From Bondarzewia mesenterica (taxonomy: Eukaryota; Basidiomycota; Agaricomycetes; Russulales; Bondarzewiaceae): a stretch of 64,000 nt of DNA. Below the pieces are notes generated by a model. That model was given only the letters and a program-made list of their open reading frames with translations, did not search any database and was not told the DNA's origin. The position numbers and the translations under genes were made by a program. The stretch spans positions 22,168 through 86,167 of the forward strand of contig SGPL01000076.1 of the NCBI GenBank assembly GCA_004802705.1, written 5' to 3'. Shown here one piece after another: positions 12,344 to 24,500 of this stretch (positions within the stretch are counted from its first letter, which is position 1; every line of letters begins with the position of its first letter).

Positions 12344-13237
12344 CGTGCAGTCGTCGTGCGAGCCGGTGTCGAGGTGAAGAGGGGAGACGGGGAAAGCAGA
12401 TGGGGAGAAAGAGACAGGGTGGGACGATGGCCGAAATATTGGGGTATTCATAACCGGAAATGGCCGTCACATGCTTGCTAACCGGCCAGTTGCCTTATCC
12501 GCACCTTATTTGCCTCCGTCCTCACTCGGACCTCCGACCACCCTCCGTCCTCGTCGTCCGCGTTCAAATTGTTCAAACGTTAACCACTGCGCGCATGTGC
12601 TGAATATTCTGTATGTATCATGCCATCAATTGAAGACGAGGTTCTACTTCAAGACTCATCACCCTCACCTTTGAAAGCGCACCACGAGTCCTAGTAGCTT
12701 ACCGTAAATACATATGCGCATGCGCTCACATCCCGTACTCCTGGAATGTTATCATATGTAAGAACCTCCGAGTAGAAAGAGGTTCCTATCCGACCAGGGA
12801 CCGAAGACATAGGCAGACAGCCGAAATGGGGCCATGTGTCGGAGCGTAGTCTATAATTTCTTCATAACGAGCGGAATCTCTTCAAGTCAACAACAGGAGC
12901 AACCAGGTACGATGAGACTAAAGGGACTGGAAGGCATGTGGTATCAATTCAATTATTAACCATATAACAATGCGCATTAGATCCAGGTATCATGCAAGAG
13001 CGTACGCACGGAAAAATCCGAGCAAGGTATAGAACCGGGATATTGGAGAACGGGATAACATAAGGCAAGCGAAGTGAACGTGCACAGAGAAAACAATGAA
13101 CGAGAATTAGGCCGGTATTCTGCAACATACCTCGAGTAGACAACGATACAGGCAAATTGATACCTGCAGGAGGCGACGCCGAAATCATGAGGCTGGAACA
13201 ACATCGCCGAACGAGCCATGGTGCGCCCTCGTCGACA
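12344..13237. other. Intergenic, no gene seen
   Basis: This 894 nt region lies upstream of YHM2 and downstream of the coiled-coil gene. It has only short overlapping frames with no family signal. Pyrimidine-rich patches at 12500-12560 may belong to the YHM2 promoter. Confidence 0.5.
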
Positions 13238-16200
13238 TCAATGAACTTCTTGGGAGGATCCGTTCTTAGCATGTTCCAAATCTTCCTTCAACCTGCATTA
13301 GTGGAATAGAGTGAGTGATGATGAATAACGAATTATTTGTTGGTCAACAACAATGAACGAAGTAATCAAAGAAGAAATAAGAAGCAAATGTCAAGGAAAA
13401 ATTATGTTCAGTCCATAAAATGTGAAGAATGATCGAAAACGCGAATGAAATAAGTATTACAGCCACGGGAGATGATGCATGCATGAATGAAATAAATACG
13501 CAGATGGCCATTTGAGGTCGGACTATGCGCAAAAAGCAGTTCAAACGAATCCGACAACCACCGCCAGTGCAAACATAGAGCATAGAAAACTTTTGAAGCC
13601 GAAGAGTCTGACGTACCGTGTAATTTCATCCTGGCTCTCCTCCTGATCCTGTTCGAGATACTGGATCTCCATGTTCTTCCGCTGAACGTCTTGTTCCAAC
13701 TCCTTATTCTTGGACTGCAGGGCCTCGACCTGCTCCTGGGAGACCCTCATCGCCTTCTCGTGGTCAGCCTGAAGATCATGCAGTTTCATGTTATGTGCCT
13801 CGTGCATCTTCTGCAGCTCCTCCTTCGTGACGACAGGCGCTACCACTTGGGCCGAGCCATTCCTCTTGTGAGTGGCAGTGGATTCGGTGCCAATGGAGGC
13901 CTTGACAGTTGCCAGCTCGCCCTCGAGATCCGACAGCTTGGTCAAGAGATCGCCCTTGTCGAGGAGCACACTCTGGAACTCAGCATCGTACTGAGCCTTC
14001 AGTTTGGTAACCTCCTCCACTCGACTCTTCGCTGCCTCCTCCAGTTCCTTCATGTGATTGCTGGACATCTCGTTCATCGACTCCTTCGTGGCACTGAAGA
14101 CGTCACTAAGACCACTGAATTCATCCCTTATGTTGGAGAGCTCCTTCTTGAGACGTTCGATCTCTTCGGCTCTATCGGACGAACCGGCACCCGCAACGGC
14201 AACGGCAGTCTCTCGGGCGTCCTCCAATTGGACCTTGAGTCCTTCGACCTCCTGGAGAGACGCAGAAAGAGCCGCCTTGGCCTTCGCCAGATCCTCACTG
14301 GTTGCTTTGAGCTCAAGAGTCTGCGTCGTGATTTGCTTCTCCAGTGACTGCACCTGAGCATCAAGCGCGGCCTGGTGGTCACCTTTTAGACCTTCGATTG
14401 TCGACTGATGAGCAGAACGTAATTGCTCAATTGTCGCCTGTGACTCCGCGCGTAATGACTGAAGGTCTTGTCCATGCTGGCTGCCAGCCTCGTTCTGTTA
14501 CTCGGAAATGAGCGGAGAAATGTTTCACCTATCGGGCTATGGCTTACTTTGGCGCGCTCAAATACCTCCTGGAGCAATTGCTCGTGCTCAGCCTTCACAG
14601 CATCAACCTTCGCGTTGTACTTCGCTTCCTGGCCCTGCGGGTGATCAGGTTAGAAAGTTGTGTCAGAAAAGTACGTCTCGAGATGCGCGTACCTCGAGTT
14701 CAGCGGAGAGCCTCTTTATTTCCTCAGAGAGTTCGTCACGACGCCTTTGATATTCTTTCTCCGCCTCCTCGAGCTGACGTACGTGCTCCTGCGATGCGGC
14801 CTCAGCGGAGGCCTTAGCTTCTTCTAGGGCGGCATTGATGCTCTCCAGCTCGGCCTGAATAGCTTGGAGCTCTTCAGACAATTTTGCCGTTTCTGCTGCG
14901 ACAGCCGCAAGTTGCTCTTCGTTTGCATTCAGTACACTCTGAAGCTCCGTAGCGTGAATTTCCTCCTTCGACTTCGCATCCTGAAGAGCTTGCTCGGTCG
15001 CCGCAATGGCGGCAGTAAGCTCTTCTTCGAGCGACTTGATGCGAGCGAGGGAGTTCGCGTGTTCGTCCTCCGCACTATCCAGCGACTCCTTCGATTCCAG
15101 AATCTCAATCTCGAGCTCCGAGATCTTGTTGGACGCCTCCTCCTTCTCTGCCTTCAGGTCCGCAATCTCCTGCATGAGAGACTGAGCATAGGCAGCTTGG
15201 GTCTCGAGAGCCTTGTACTTCTCCGAAGCATCGTCCAAGGCTTGTGCATGTGCGGTCTTTAATGTTTCGATTTCAGCCTGAATCGCCTCGAAGTCGGCCT
15301 TCGCCTTAGTCAAGGATTCCCGATCGATGGCGGCTGCCGCGGCAGCGTCTGCAGATGCAGAGCTATTAGCCGCACGGAGAGTTTCAAGATTCTCCTTCGA
15401 AACCGCGAGTTCCGATTCTAGAGACTGGATTTGTGCATGGAGGTTTTGAACGAGCTCATTCTGAGAAAGCGATGCCTCTTTCGCAGTCGCAAGCTAGTAA
15501 ATCAGTCAGTGGCGAGCACTTCGGGTGAAATAAGTCAACCGACATACTTCCACTTGGACGGATTCCAACTTGGAACCTTCCGCCTGCAAACTCCCAAGTG
15601 CTTCCTTTGCTTCAGCCAGCTCTTTCTCCGCAGTACTCCTTGCTTGTTCCAAGTCCGCTATCTTTTGGCGTTTCTCGTCGGCATCGGTCCTTGCTCCCTC
15701 CAATGACAGGCTTAGCTTCTCTATCTGATTCTCAAGCTCACCAATCGTGTCAGACTTGGAGCTTAACGACTCTGCAGCTTCCTTGAGCTAAATATACGTC
15801 AGGAGAGCCAATAACGCAAGTATGGGACCAATGCGCACCTTATTCTGGACGTCTTCGAGAACCTTCCCTTCGCTTTTGACCTCCTTGATTGATGATATAG
15901 AACCCGCACCTGGCATTCGAGCGGGTTTCACAGCAATGGAACTCAAGCTTGGTCTTGAGGTGGGAAGTCTCTTTGCAGGTACTCCCTCCGAAACTGACGC
16001 CCGAGGTCGATTGGCAGTCGAAGACCTCAGGGATGCAGTGGATTCTGCTGGAGAGACAACGGATGGTCGAGTAGCTGCTGGATGGGTCGGCTTAGAGACG
16101 GCAGGCCTGACTGGAGTAGACGAGGCTAGGGAGGCTCTTGCCGTTGGCGCAGCGGGCTTCGACGGAGCGAGTGACGTTCTACGTGAAGCCAGAGTCGCAG

Positions 16201-16896
16201 TGCTGGAAGGTTTGGGAGGAGGCATGGTTCCTTTGGCAGTGGTTGATGTAGTAGCCATTGGCTTCCGACTGATGGTGGTAGGAGCTGATGTCGGCTTCGT
16301 AGCGGTGACCAAGGACGAGCTGGTGGTTTTGGCTATTTGAGGGGGAGAAGCCTTCACAGTTCCTGACCCGAATTTCCCAGAGTTAAGTATCTGTCAATAT
16401 GAAGCATGTATGGTGAAGCCCAATACAACAGGACGTAACCGGGATGTTCATGACTTACCCTCTTTACCAAGGGAGTAGTAGGTGGGGCTGCACTCGGTTT
16501 CCCTGCAGTAGGTTTGGTAGACATGGTTGTCTTAATTGTGGGTTTGATTAACGGTGGCTTGGTGGGTGACATTTCCGCCTTCTCCGAATCGCCTGGAGGG
16601 GCAGTAGCAGCCCTTTCCGGTGCGCTTGCAGCCACATCGTTCGCGTACGGAGGTTCTACCTCGCCCTCGATTGCGTTTACCTCGTCAGCAGTATGTCCTT
16701 CAGACACGCCTTCATCAGGCGTGTCCTCGACACTATTCCCGGCTAACACCACGTCAGAGTCCTCGTGTCCGGCCTCACCCTCACTATGACTGTCAGCGGA
16801 ATGCTGGACATCCAGAGGCTCGGAGAACTTCTCATCTTCCAGCTGTGTCACACCGTCGTTGCTCGATAGAGACCCCGAGACGTCGATATCAGCCAT
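13238..16896 (-). CDS. Long coiled-coil protein with basic Ser/Thr/Pro-rich N-terminus
   Basis: The start is ATG 16896. The first 130 residues are acidic ('DVSGSLSSNDGV', many E and D). About 200 residues rich in S, T, P, K and R follow ('SSTPVRPAVSKPTHPAATRP'). From there to the end, some 750 residues are almost pure heptad coiled coil, with blocks such as 'LKAEKEEASNKISELEIE', 'LESINAALEEAKASAEAA' and 'MEIQYLEQDQEESQDEI'. The last exon adds 'LKEDLEHAKNGSSQEVH' and TGA at 13238-13240. Five or six introns are needed. I see no CAP-Gly, motor or membrane segment. A basic unstructured part before a long coil is common in microtubule- or cell-cortex-linked proteins, but that role is only a guess. 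Automatic annotation often calls such proteins 'M protein repeat' or 'myosin-like', which reflects composition rather than homology. Confidence 0.8.
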
Positions 16897-17259
16897 TATG
16901 AGGAGGAATTAGTGAAGTAGAAGGGAGAAGCCGCAAGAGGAATGGTCAAATGAATCAGAGAGGAGTTAAGAACAATAGTAACCGGTAGCCAATCACTTGT
17001 CAACAGGCAGAATGCGCGGCAATGCCAGACAAAGCGCGTCCCGAATCTGGCTGACGCCGCGACGCGTCCGACTGATTTCCGGGATCGAACGCAATTTCGG
17101 GTAGCACACAGTATCAAAGAGAAACTCGCTATATCAATTTTTCGAAAACAAACATGCAGCATCTTTCGATTATTCTATACCACTAGGCCTAGCAAACCCT
17201 AAAAGGGACACAAAACCACATCCTGCACCGTGCTCGCAATGCATATTGACTGACGCATA
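16897..17259. other. Gap between two minus-strand genes
   Basis: This is 363 nt holding the coiled-coil promoter and the 3' end of the SHB17-like gene. No gene is seen. Confidence 0.5.
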
Positions 17260-18382
17260 TCAAGCTGCATTCAAATTGAGCGCATTCAGTGCAGGCTCGT
17301 CAAAGGAGTTGTGATTGTAGCTCAGAACGGCAATCTGTCGTGTCGCGGTCAGAGGTATTGCGATGTACGAAAAGATGTTTACTTACGCCAGCAGGTTCAG
17401 CGTTGAAGTGAGTGCCTTCAAAATGCAAATCAGACCGCCCTTAGGAGTCTAGCAGTGGGGCTCATGCTCACCTAAAGCAAGTGGAAGCTTGATCCAGCGG
17501 GTGAAAAGGCAGCGATTGAAGTGCCCATGAGCGACAATAACGACATCGCGGGTTCCCTTGCTTTCTTCCTTCCACCTCCTATGATACTCACGAACCTACA
17601 TTTCATGACATTAGTTATCATCTAGTCGGCTTGAGCAGGACACGTGCATTCTCTATGACAGTGTCCACACGACATTGCATGTCTTCCACGGACTCGCCAC
17701 CTGGACAACTTTGGCTGATGTCAATGTTCGCGGCATTCATGACGAGTCTGTAATACTCACCCATCCTTCCAGATTGCCCAACCCGGACTTCTCGCCTTGA
17801 TTTCGGACGGCAGTAAACCTTCATACTCGCCATAATCCCACTCACGGACGGTTTCCGTGATGCTATGATTGGGAAGTTCCGGGAGATGGTCAAAAAGGAG
17901 GTGAAAAGTTTTGTGAGCGCGTTGCCTGGGCGATACAAAAACAGTGCATAGGTTGACGGTGTCAATGAGCTCTGGAGAGGTCACCGGTCAGCCTCAGCCC
18001 TGTACCGTTCCATGATGATTGCAGTGAATGACACACTTCCTTCACCCACGAGCGATCGAGCTTTAGATTTGATTTGATCTTCCCCCCGTGCTGTTAAGGG
18101 GATATCGGTTGTCCCCGTCTGCGATACAGATGCCGACGGTAATTAAAGCTAGACGCATCCTCAAAACTAGCATGCTGCGTACGTGTCGCCTGGGTAGTTG
18201 CGATAAGGTGAAATTAAGAACAATGACAAAATTTAGATTTCAACTGACCCATTCAAAGACCATTCCGTCTCTCCTGCCAATTGCCAACAGGAGTCAAGAG
18301 TCAAAACGAGAGGTAGGTTGTAGTTGAAGGGCTACTGACCATGCCGGATCACAATGAGACGAGGCATGGGAACTGCTGCCAT
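17260..18382 (-). CDS. Histidine phosphatase, SHB17-like
   Basis: This is a member of the phosphoglycerate-mutase-like superfamily. The closest known pattern is yeast Shb17, which cleaves sedoheptulose-1,7-bisphosphate in riboneogenesis. ATG 18382 opens 'MPRLIVIRHG', and after one intron 'ETEWSLNG' completes the catalytic RHGETEW. The substrate loop 'RHTGTTDIPLTARGE' follows only if a 7 nt exon at 18183-18189 is used. Downstream come 'VFVSPRQRAHKTFHLLFD', 'VREWDYGEYEGLL', 'WAIWKDGCPGGES', the second catalytic histidine in 'VVIVAHGHFNRC' and the Shb17-like ending 'VLSYNHNSFDEPALNALN'. The stop is TGA at 17260-17262. The family identity is firm. The exact substrate is inferred from the 'REW-YG-YEG' and C-terminal blocks. 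Confidence 0.85.
18183..18189 (-). other. 7 nt microexon of the SHB17-like gene
   Basis: On the minus strand, GCGACAC is preceded by CCCAG and followed by GTACGC. The flanking introns are 59 nt (18190-18248) and 64 nt (18119-18182). Including these 7 nt makes the codons for N-G-R-H-T-G-T-T, the expected substrate loop; omitting them breaks the frame. Confidence 0.75.
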
Positions 18383-19426
18383 GGTGTCGTTAGAGGAGGG
18401 GCTCAAGATGGGGATATCTCAGCGAGCTCTTGCGCAAAGGAGATACAGTAATAACGGGGGTTGAGGGATTGAGTGCTGCTTTGGAAAGAGGAGCAGTTCG
18501 GAAGCATTTGAATGTAACAAGTTAGCACCGCACTCCACTAGACTCCACTACTCTTACAGTATGACACCTCCGCTTAATGACCTTCGCATCGATGAATCCC
18601 GGGCTCGCACTGTAGTAGATATTCCTCTACGGACATGACACATCCCGTAGTCTCCGTGGCTGACCATACAGAAGACACTCGTTCTGTATCAAGACAAATC
18701 CTATACAATAAAACCAAAACACTATCCAGTTTGCACTCTCCGGAGTTGCTGGGATATATTCAAATCATTTATAATTAAATCAAAGCTTCAGCGCATCAGC
18801 ATCAGAAAAGTATCGAAAGTCGGTTTCTCTCGAGGCCCACGGTTGTACCCTGGAATCATAGACCGTCATACAACCACCATGACCGTTTCGAAGGCCTGAC
18901 TAGAACATGTATCAGTGAAAGCGCTCTCCGAGCCTTTGACTTAGATATCTGAATTCTGAATTGATAAGAGTTGCTTGCTCACGGATAAGTCATCCACACA
19001 AAAAACGACAGCTTCAAACTGAGCGGCTAAAGTGAGTCAATAATAAGTTATCAATTCATCACTACAGTCCGGATCAATCACCGACCGAAGCCGCCCTGGT
19101 TATTTGTACTGGCGTGGTCGATACCGTCAGTTACAGCGACCAACCTGCTTGTCGACCGAGGCCCTCAGATCCTTCTTTCTTTCTCGCTTTACGTCTGGAT
19201 TCAAACCTATTTCTCTTCAACATACACATCGGCTCGGTTCGAGAAGGTGAATTTCGTCTCTTCCCACAAATAGCAACAAGCAGACTAACACTATTCTTGT
19301 TTTGATCGGGTGCTCATTGCACGTCCTGCAGCATCATCAACATCGCCATCTTAGAGACTTCATCATCTCCAATCCTCAAAGGCTCTTTGCCCACTGTCGT
19401 CATTGTAGAAAGTATTAAACGTCAGG
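18383..19426. other. Divergent intergenic region of the SHB17-like gene and RAC1
   Basis: This 1044 nt region is shared by two divergent genes. A pyrimidine-rich stretch at 19160-19300 is a likely RAC1 promoter or 5' UTR. No protein gene is supported. Confidence 0.5.
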
Positions 19427-20424
19427 ATGCAGGCTATTAAATGTACGTATTCTCTAGTATCGCGGGCATGCATGGTCGAACACTGATCCTCTGCATATAG
19501 GTGTCGTTGTCGGGGATGGTGCCGTCGGCAAGGCAAGTCGTCACAATGACCAGCTCTTTCACGGCGTAGAACGCTTATCAGAGCAACGGGTAGACGTGTC
19601 TACTCATCTCATATACCACCAACGCTTTTCCAGTAAGTCTCATTTCATTTTCCCTTCCTGAAAGTATGGTTGAGTTCTATCGCAATAGGGAGAATATATT
19701 CCAACAGGTGCGCCGGGCAGCTTTTCGCGTATTTGAACCAGTCGTTCCAATATATATCCTCTCCGTCTAGTTTTCGATAATTACTCAGCTAATGTCATGG
19801 TGGACGGCAAGACCATTTCGCTTGGTCTTTGGGATACTGCTGGTCAAGAAGATTACGATCGTCTTCGACCGCTTTCGTACCCCCAGACCGACGTTTTTCT
19901 CATCTGCTTCTCTCTGGTCAGCCCTCCAAGTTTTGAGAACGTCAAAACGAAAGTTCGTATTCAGGAGAGCCTCATGTATCATCCATGCTAACCAGAACGT
20001 GTTGATCTTATTCAGTGGTACCCGGAGATCTCTCACCATGCACCACAAACGTCAGTGGTACTTGTAGGAACTAAACTTGACTTGCGTGAGGATCAGGCAA
20101 CGATTGAGAAGCTTAGAGAACGGTGAGATCTTTCCTTGAGTGCATAAACAAACTGTTACTGAACAGAGTTGTACATAGTCGTATGGCCCCCATCCAGTAC
20201 ACTCAGGGTGTTGGCATGGCGAAGGAGATCGGAGCCGTCAAGTACCTGGAGTGTTCTGCTCTGACACAGAAGGGCTTGAAGAACGTCTTTGACGAGGCCA
20301 TCCGGGCTGTTTGTAAGTGGAGTGATGTTACTTCTGAGGACTCCTGATGTCAACGTTTGTCGCAGTGAACCCTCCCATCCGAAAGGAGAGGACGAGCAAG
20401 AACAGCAAGTGCATTGTGGCATAA
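19427..20424 (+). CDS. RAC1: Rho-family GTPase Rac
   Basis: This small GTPase controls polarised growth, actin and NADPH oxidase in filamentous fungi. ATG 19427 gives '[16 protein letters not shown]', then '[13 protein letters not shown]', '[17 protein letters not shown]', '[17 protein letters not shown]', '[11 protein letters not shown]' and '[12 protein letters not shown]'. The end is the polybasic '[10 protein letters not shown]' plus the CAAX box CIVA. The effector region with 'SANVMVDGK' and 'LGLWDTAG' marks Rac rather than Cdc42, which has 'TVMIGDEP' and 'LGLFDTAG'. Eight exons are needed: 16, 32, 39 and 19 nt for the first four, then four longer ones. The second intron (19533-19593) starts with GC and separates the P-loop Lys codon from the Thr codon. 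The final tail should be prenylated and membrane bound. Confidence 0.95.
19533..19593 (+). other. GC-AG intron inside the Rac P-loop
   Basis: The donor is AAG followed by GCAAGT, the known strong context for GC donors. The acceptor is GGGTAG. The 61 nt intron joins GDGAVGK to TCLLIS exactly as every Rac requires, and no GT donor gives that junction. Confidence 0.85.
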
Positions 20425-21519
20425 GGTGTTCTCGGTTGCTACCGCGTTCTTCCCATACCAACACGCAGTATCAAGCCGCAACATATCATACCATTTAACG
20501 CCTGCTGACCTTTACGACACCTACGGCTTCTCTCGACGACCTTCCCATCCACCCATTCTATGTCCATCATACGGATACTGAAGATATTTGTTTTGTTTCT
20601 TTCTAGTCGTATCGGTTCCCCCGTTTCCTCTCTTGTTTTTTTTCCCTCTTTCCATCGTGTCATTCGTCAAGCGTTCATCTGATTGCGTCTGCACCTATAT
20701 CCACGAGTTTCGCGCTGTGTATGTGAAACGACTTTTCTCCCCAGAAATTTTCGTTCTGTCAATGGTCAGGCTTACAAGCGCTGTTATTGGCACACGGTTC
20801 TGGTTTCCGAGGAGGTCTCCGCCTTTGGAATGGAAACTGCTCGCATGATGGAATTGGCGATATCTTCACCACTTTCTAGCGCTTGGCAATGGACGACAAT
20901 GAGAGGGTGTTATGTACGGATATTTGTAAGGTTCAGAGAGGGGAAAGCAGCTTACTACAGAAAATCGCTCTTCTACATAGTGTCAAAGGAAATGGGGAGA
21001 TGCTGCGCTCGAAATGGCAACTGCCGGCATCTTCCGAGCTTGAGCTTGAGCTTCGCTGTCATGCCGACAAAATGGTGATAACGCTTACGCTAAATACATC
21101 CGTAGTTGTGGCTCGGTAGCGTCGGTATTCGACAAGGCGGGCCTGAAATGTGTTTCTTTACTCTGTTCACCAGGTACGGTGCCCCCACCTCCTGCTTTAT
21201 CCATTCTTTTTTCATCTCGTTCTTTCGCACTCTCTCTGACTAACTTTTCGTGGTCATTTGTGACTTCAAACCGGTGTCGCACTGTTGGTACGAGATCATG
21301 GCTTGATAAATCACAACTTGCAGATTGACACGACAGCTAGCAGATATACGGAGCTTTCTCTCAGTCTCTACCGCTCATTTGATCCCTTCTCGTTATGCTG
21401 GCTGGAATTGTTTGTTTAGAAGAGTAACCGTCAGTCTGTTGATCAGGTGGGTGACATTTGGCCTATCTTCGTCCATTTGGAGCTCACGCTTGTCTGCTGT
21501 CTGACCCTCCCACGCAGTG
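20425..21519. other. Intergenic, RAC1 3' UTR and next promoter
   Basis: This 1095 nt region is pyrimidine-rich just after RAC1. A 131-codon open frame at 20683-21078 has no family pattern and overlaps several other frames, so it is not taken as a gene. CACGCAG just before 21517 could be the acceptor of a 5' UTR intron. Confidence 0.45.
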
Positions 21520-24500
21520 ATGTCTGCCCACGATAAGCCACCTGCTGCTCTTTCTCGACATCGCTCGAACGCTTCCCACATTACGACAGCGTCTGGAGTA
21601 GCTGACAGCACTATCAGTTTCAACACATTTGCAACAGGGATCACAGAAGAGTCTCTGCGGCTGTCACAATTTCCTCCCCCTCCCACCTCCATTCCTGGTT
21701 CCGAAGGCACAGCTTCTCCTGCACGAAGTCACTTTTCCCCGACTCCTCCAATCACACCCAGTAGCAGAGGCCTACCTTTTCCGTTTCCCAGTAATGCGTA
21801 TAACACCACAGCTCCATTGGCATTGCGGGGCAGACAGGGTTTAGGCCGTGCGGTCGACTCATCGTCTGGGCCACCTGTTGCATACTCACATCCATCATTG
21901 ACGAATGTCAACTCGGAACAAATACCGCCTCCACCTTCGTCTCCAAATTCAACATCTCATTACGACCGTCCCTCTCAGGCTCAAAAAAGGGGTGTCAAGG
22001 CACATGTACCATCTTCTCCTCGTTCAACGAATTTCTTTTCTCCTCACGACTGGCACGAAGGGTCGTCGAGCATCTCGGTGGATCCTGCCGAAGAGCGGAT
22101 GCTGTCAACATCATTTATCACCGGCTTGCTCTCGTCTTCGGGAGGCTCCACCATTTCTGCTGAGAATATCGGCGTGCCTTACACATCTCGAAATGCTCAT
22201 GAGCATCCACCTTTAGCTCTTGACAATGGAAGTGTCATATCTGAGATGACATACCCTCCGCCTTCACGAATCATCCAAGAACCTGCCCCACCGCCCCGCG
22301 AATCCTCTCCAGAATATTCCCGGTATCCCCCTAACTCATATCATCATCTCTCTGCTGACTTTGGAGGACGTTCTACCTCAGCTTCAAACCACACTTATGG
22401 CGGAATCAGTACCATAGAGTCATATGAGGGGGACGCGACCGTGGTCCAGAATAATCCTGGTGTATCAAGGAAAGTCTCTTTGATGGGCATGACACCGGCA
22501 ACTCTCCGCCACGTCCCCAGCGAGAGCTCCATGCCATCGAACAAAAGTCCTTCAATCATGAACAGCCTTGTTCCTCTTAATCTTGCTCATTCACCACCAT
22601 CAGGGATGCCTGATGATAGCAGAAAGGGTGTCCATGCGAACGGAGTTCCACCTGCCCCTCCAAGTGCTAGCTTCCGTGCATACCGCGAGCGGCGCCAGTC
22701 GACACAGTCGACCAGGACGACTAAAAGTCAGGCGCCCTCATTTATCTCCCGCGTTTCGCAGTCTTCCGCAGTCCTACGAATGAAGATGACCATCGATAGA
22801 CTTCGCGTTAAGCCCCTTCCTCCCGTCCCAACAATTCCTAATATGACCGTATTGCAAGAAGACGATCATAGACGGATGGAGAACACTGTGCCTCTGCCGG
22901 AACTTATCGGACGCGCAGATAGGCTTAATGCTATGCTGGATAGCGGCCAATATCCACATCGTAGCGGCAGCTCTTTTTTGCAGTACCAAAGCGATGAGAA
23001 TAAGTTGGAAGGGTTTGATGATCGCGCGGCCGGATATCAAATCGAGGGTGTTGCCCATATGAGCGGTTTGAGACAGAGCGCCAGAGGACGCAAACGTCAG
23101 AGTGTTAATGGGATCTCCGCTTTCCTCCCTGTCGATGGAGATTCTGGCGTGCCGAGTCCCTCTAAAGCCAAAGCTTTTAATCCCTTCGCCCGCATGTCCC
23201 GAACTAACAAGATCAGACTATCAATCGGACTTTTCGTCTTAGCAGTGCTTATCCTTGTCGCGATCGTCGTTGGTGTCGTCGTGGGGCAGAAACATAGAAC
23301 CCGTCGCCTGTCTTGTCCTGAGAGTCTATCGGGCAATTCTTGTGATCTCAGTGCGTGTACTTGTTCAATAGTTTCTGTTCTGTTCTGACTGCATATCACT
23401 AGATGCAACTTGCGTTTGCACGTCGTCTAGCTCGAGCTGCGATCCCCTCGCTCAGAACTTGGTAGATCTTACGCCTACAATGAACCAGCTGTTTAAGGCC
23501 AATCTATCAATCAGCACTACAGCTGCAGCACTGTTCGCTGTCCAAGGAACTCCTACCGATAACGATTGCACCAGTCAGGCAGTTGTAGTTGACGTGGCCC
23601 CTGGTCTAGATTCTCAGACTTCTCCTAATCGTACCGCATGGGCTCAAGCCGCGCTTCTTTGGAGCATGGTGCAGTCCCAGAATTCATCCGCTGTGATGTC
23701 TTTGCAGGAGTTCATACACAATGCCCGATGGTCCAGTTTAGCCCTTGCAGATGGTCCAGTCGCCAACAATTCGACTGATTTCACGATGACAACATTAGGT
23801 TTTACTTTTGACTTCGCCAATCAGATCTTGTCCGAACCCCAGGTGTCATTTGTCCATGATGGCCAACCGAGCAGTGCGCAGATTGCTCAAATCGGCAGTA
23901 CTGCAAGTGCTGCTCTTGATCGAATGTATAGCTTTGCCTCAGGTATGTCTTTCGTAGATCGTCTTGAAACATCTTTTTTACATTATTTCGGATGTCACAA
24001 TTAGCGTCATCTACCCAGCGAGCGACTGCATTGGACGAGTATTGGAGGTCCACGCTTGGACAGGATCCAGCACAGCTGGCAACATTCATATCGAACATTA
24101 GAACGTCGTCGATCCTACTCCCTTTTGATGCCGTAGCATCGCCTGGGAGTAAGCCCATTTCAGATCTTTTGACAAATTCGTCCGCGACACCATTCCCCCC
24201 TCCCCTGGCCTGTTACCCCGGTCTTTCCGACGGCCAGATGGAGCTTTTGTCCTCGATTGAGACGACAGTCTTTGGTCTATCCCCCCCTTCTCAACAGACT
24301 TCCTTTGAGACATCCTGTTATGCGGATCGACCGATTTATGGCGTCCTTGATGTGCTCCGGTTACGTCTGCCTTTCTATGATTCCAGTCACAACCTCTCTA
24401 GACAAGCCGCTGTGCTGAATGGCGATCTGTCTCCGCGCGCTGTGATTTGGAGCGGTCAGGTGCTCAGCGCGCTCCCCGATGCTGATGCGCCGAACGTGAC

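Noticed and set aside
13691..14347. Plus-strand open frame of 218 codons inside the coiled-coil gene
   Set aside because: It is antisense to a long heptad-repeat region. Leu-rich antisense frames are expected opposite Glu/Lys-rich coils.
15822..16340. Plus-strand open frame of 172 codons
   Set aside because: Antisense to the Ser/Thr/Pro-rich part of the coiled-coil protein, with no independent motif.
20683..21078. Plus-strand open frame of 131 codons after RAC1
   Set aside because: No family signal, overlapping frames of similar length, and it lies in the probable RAC1 3' UTR.
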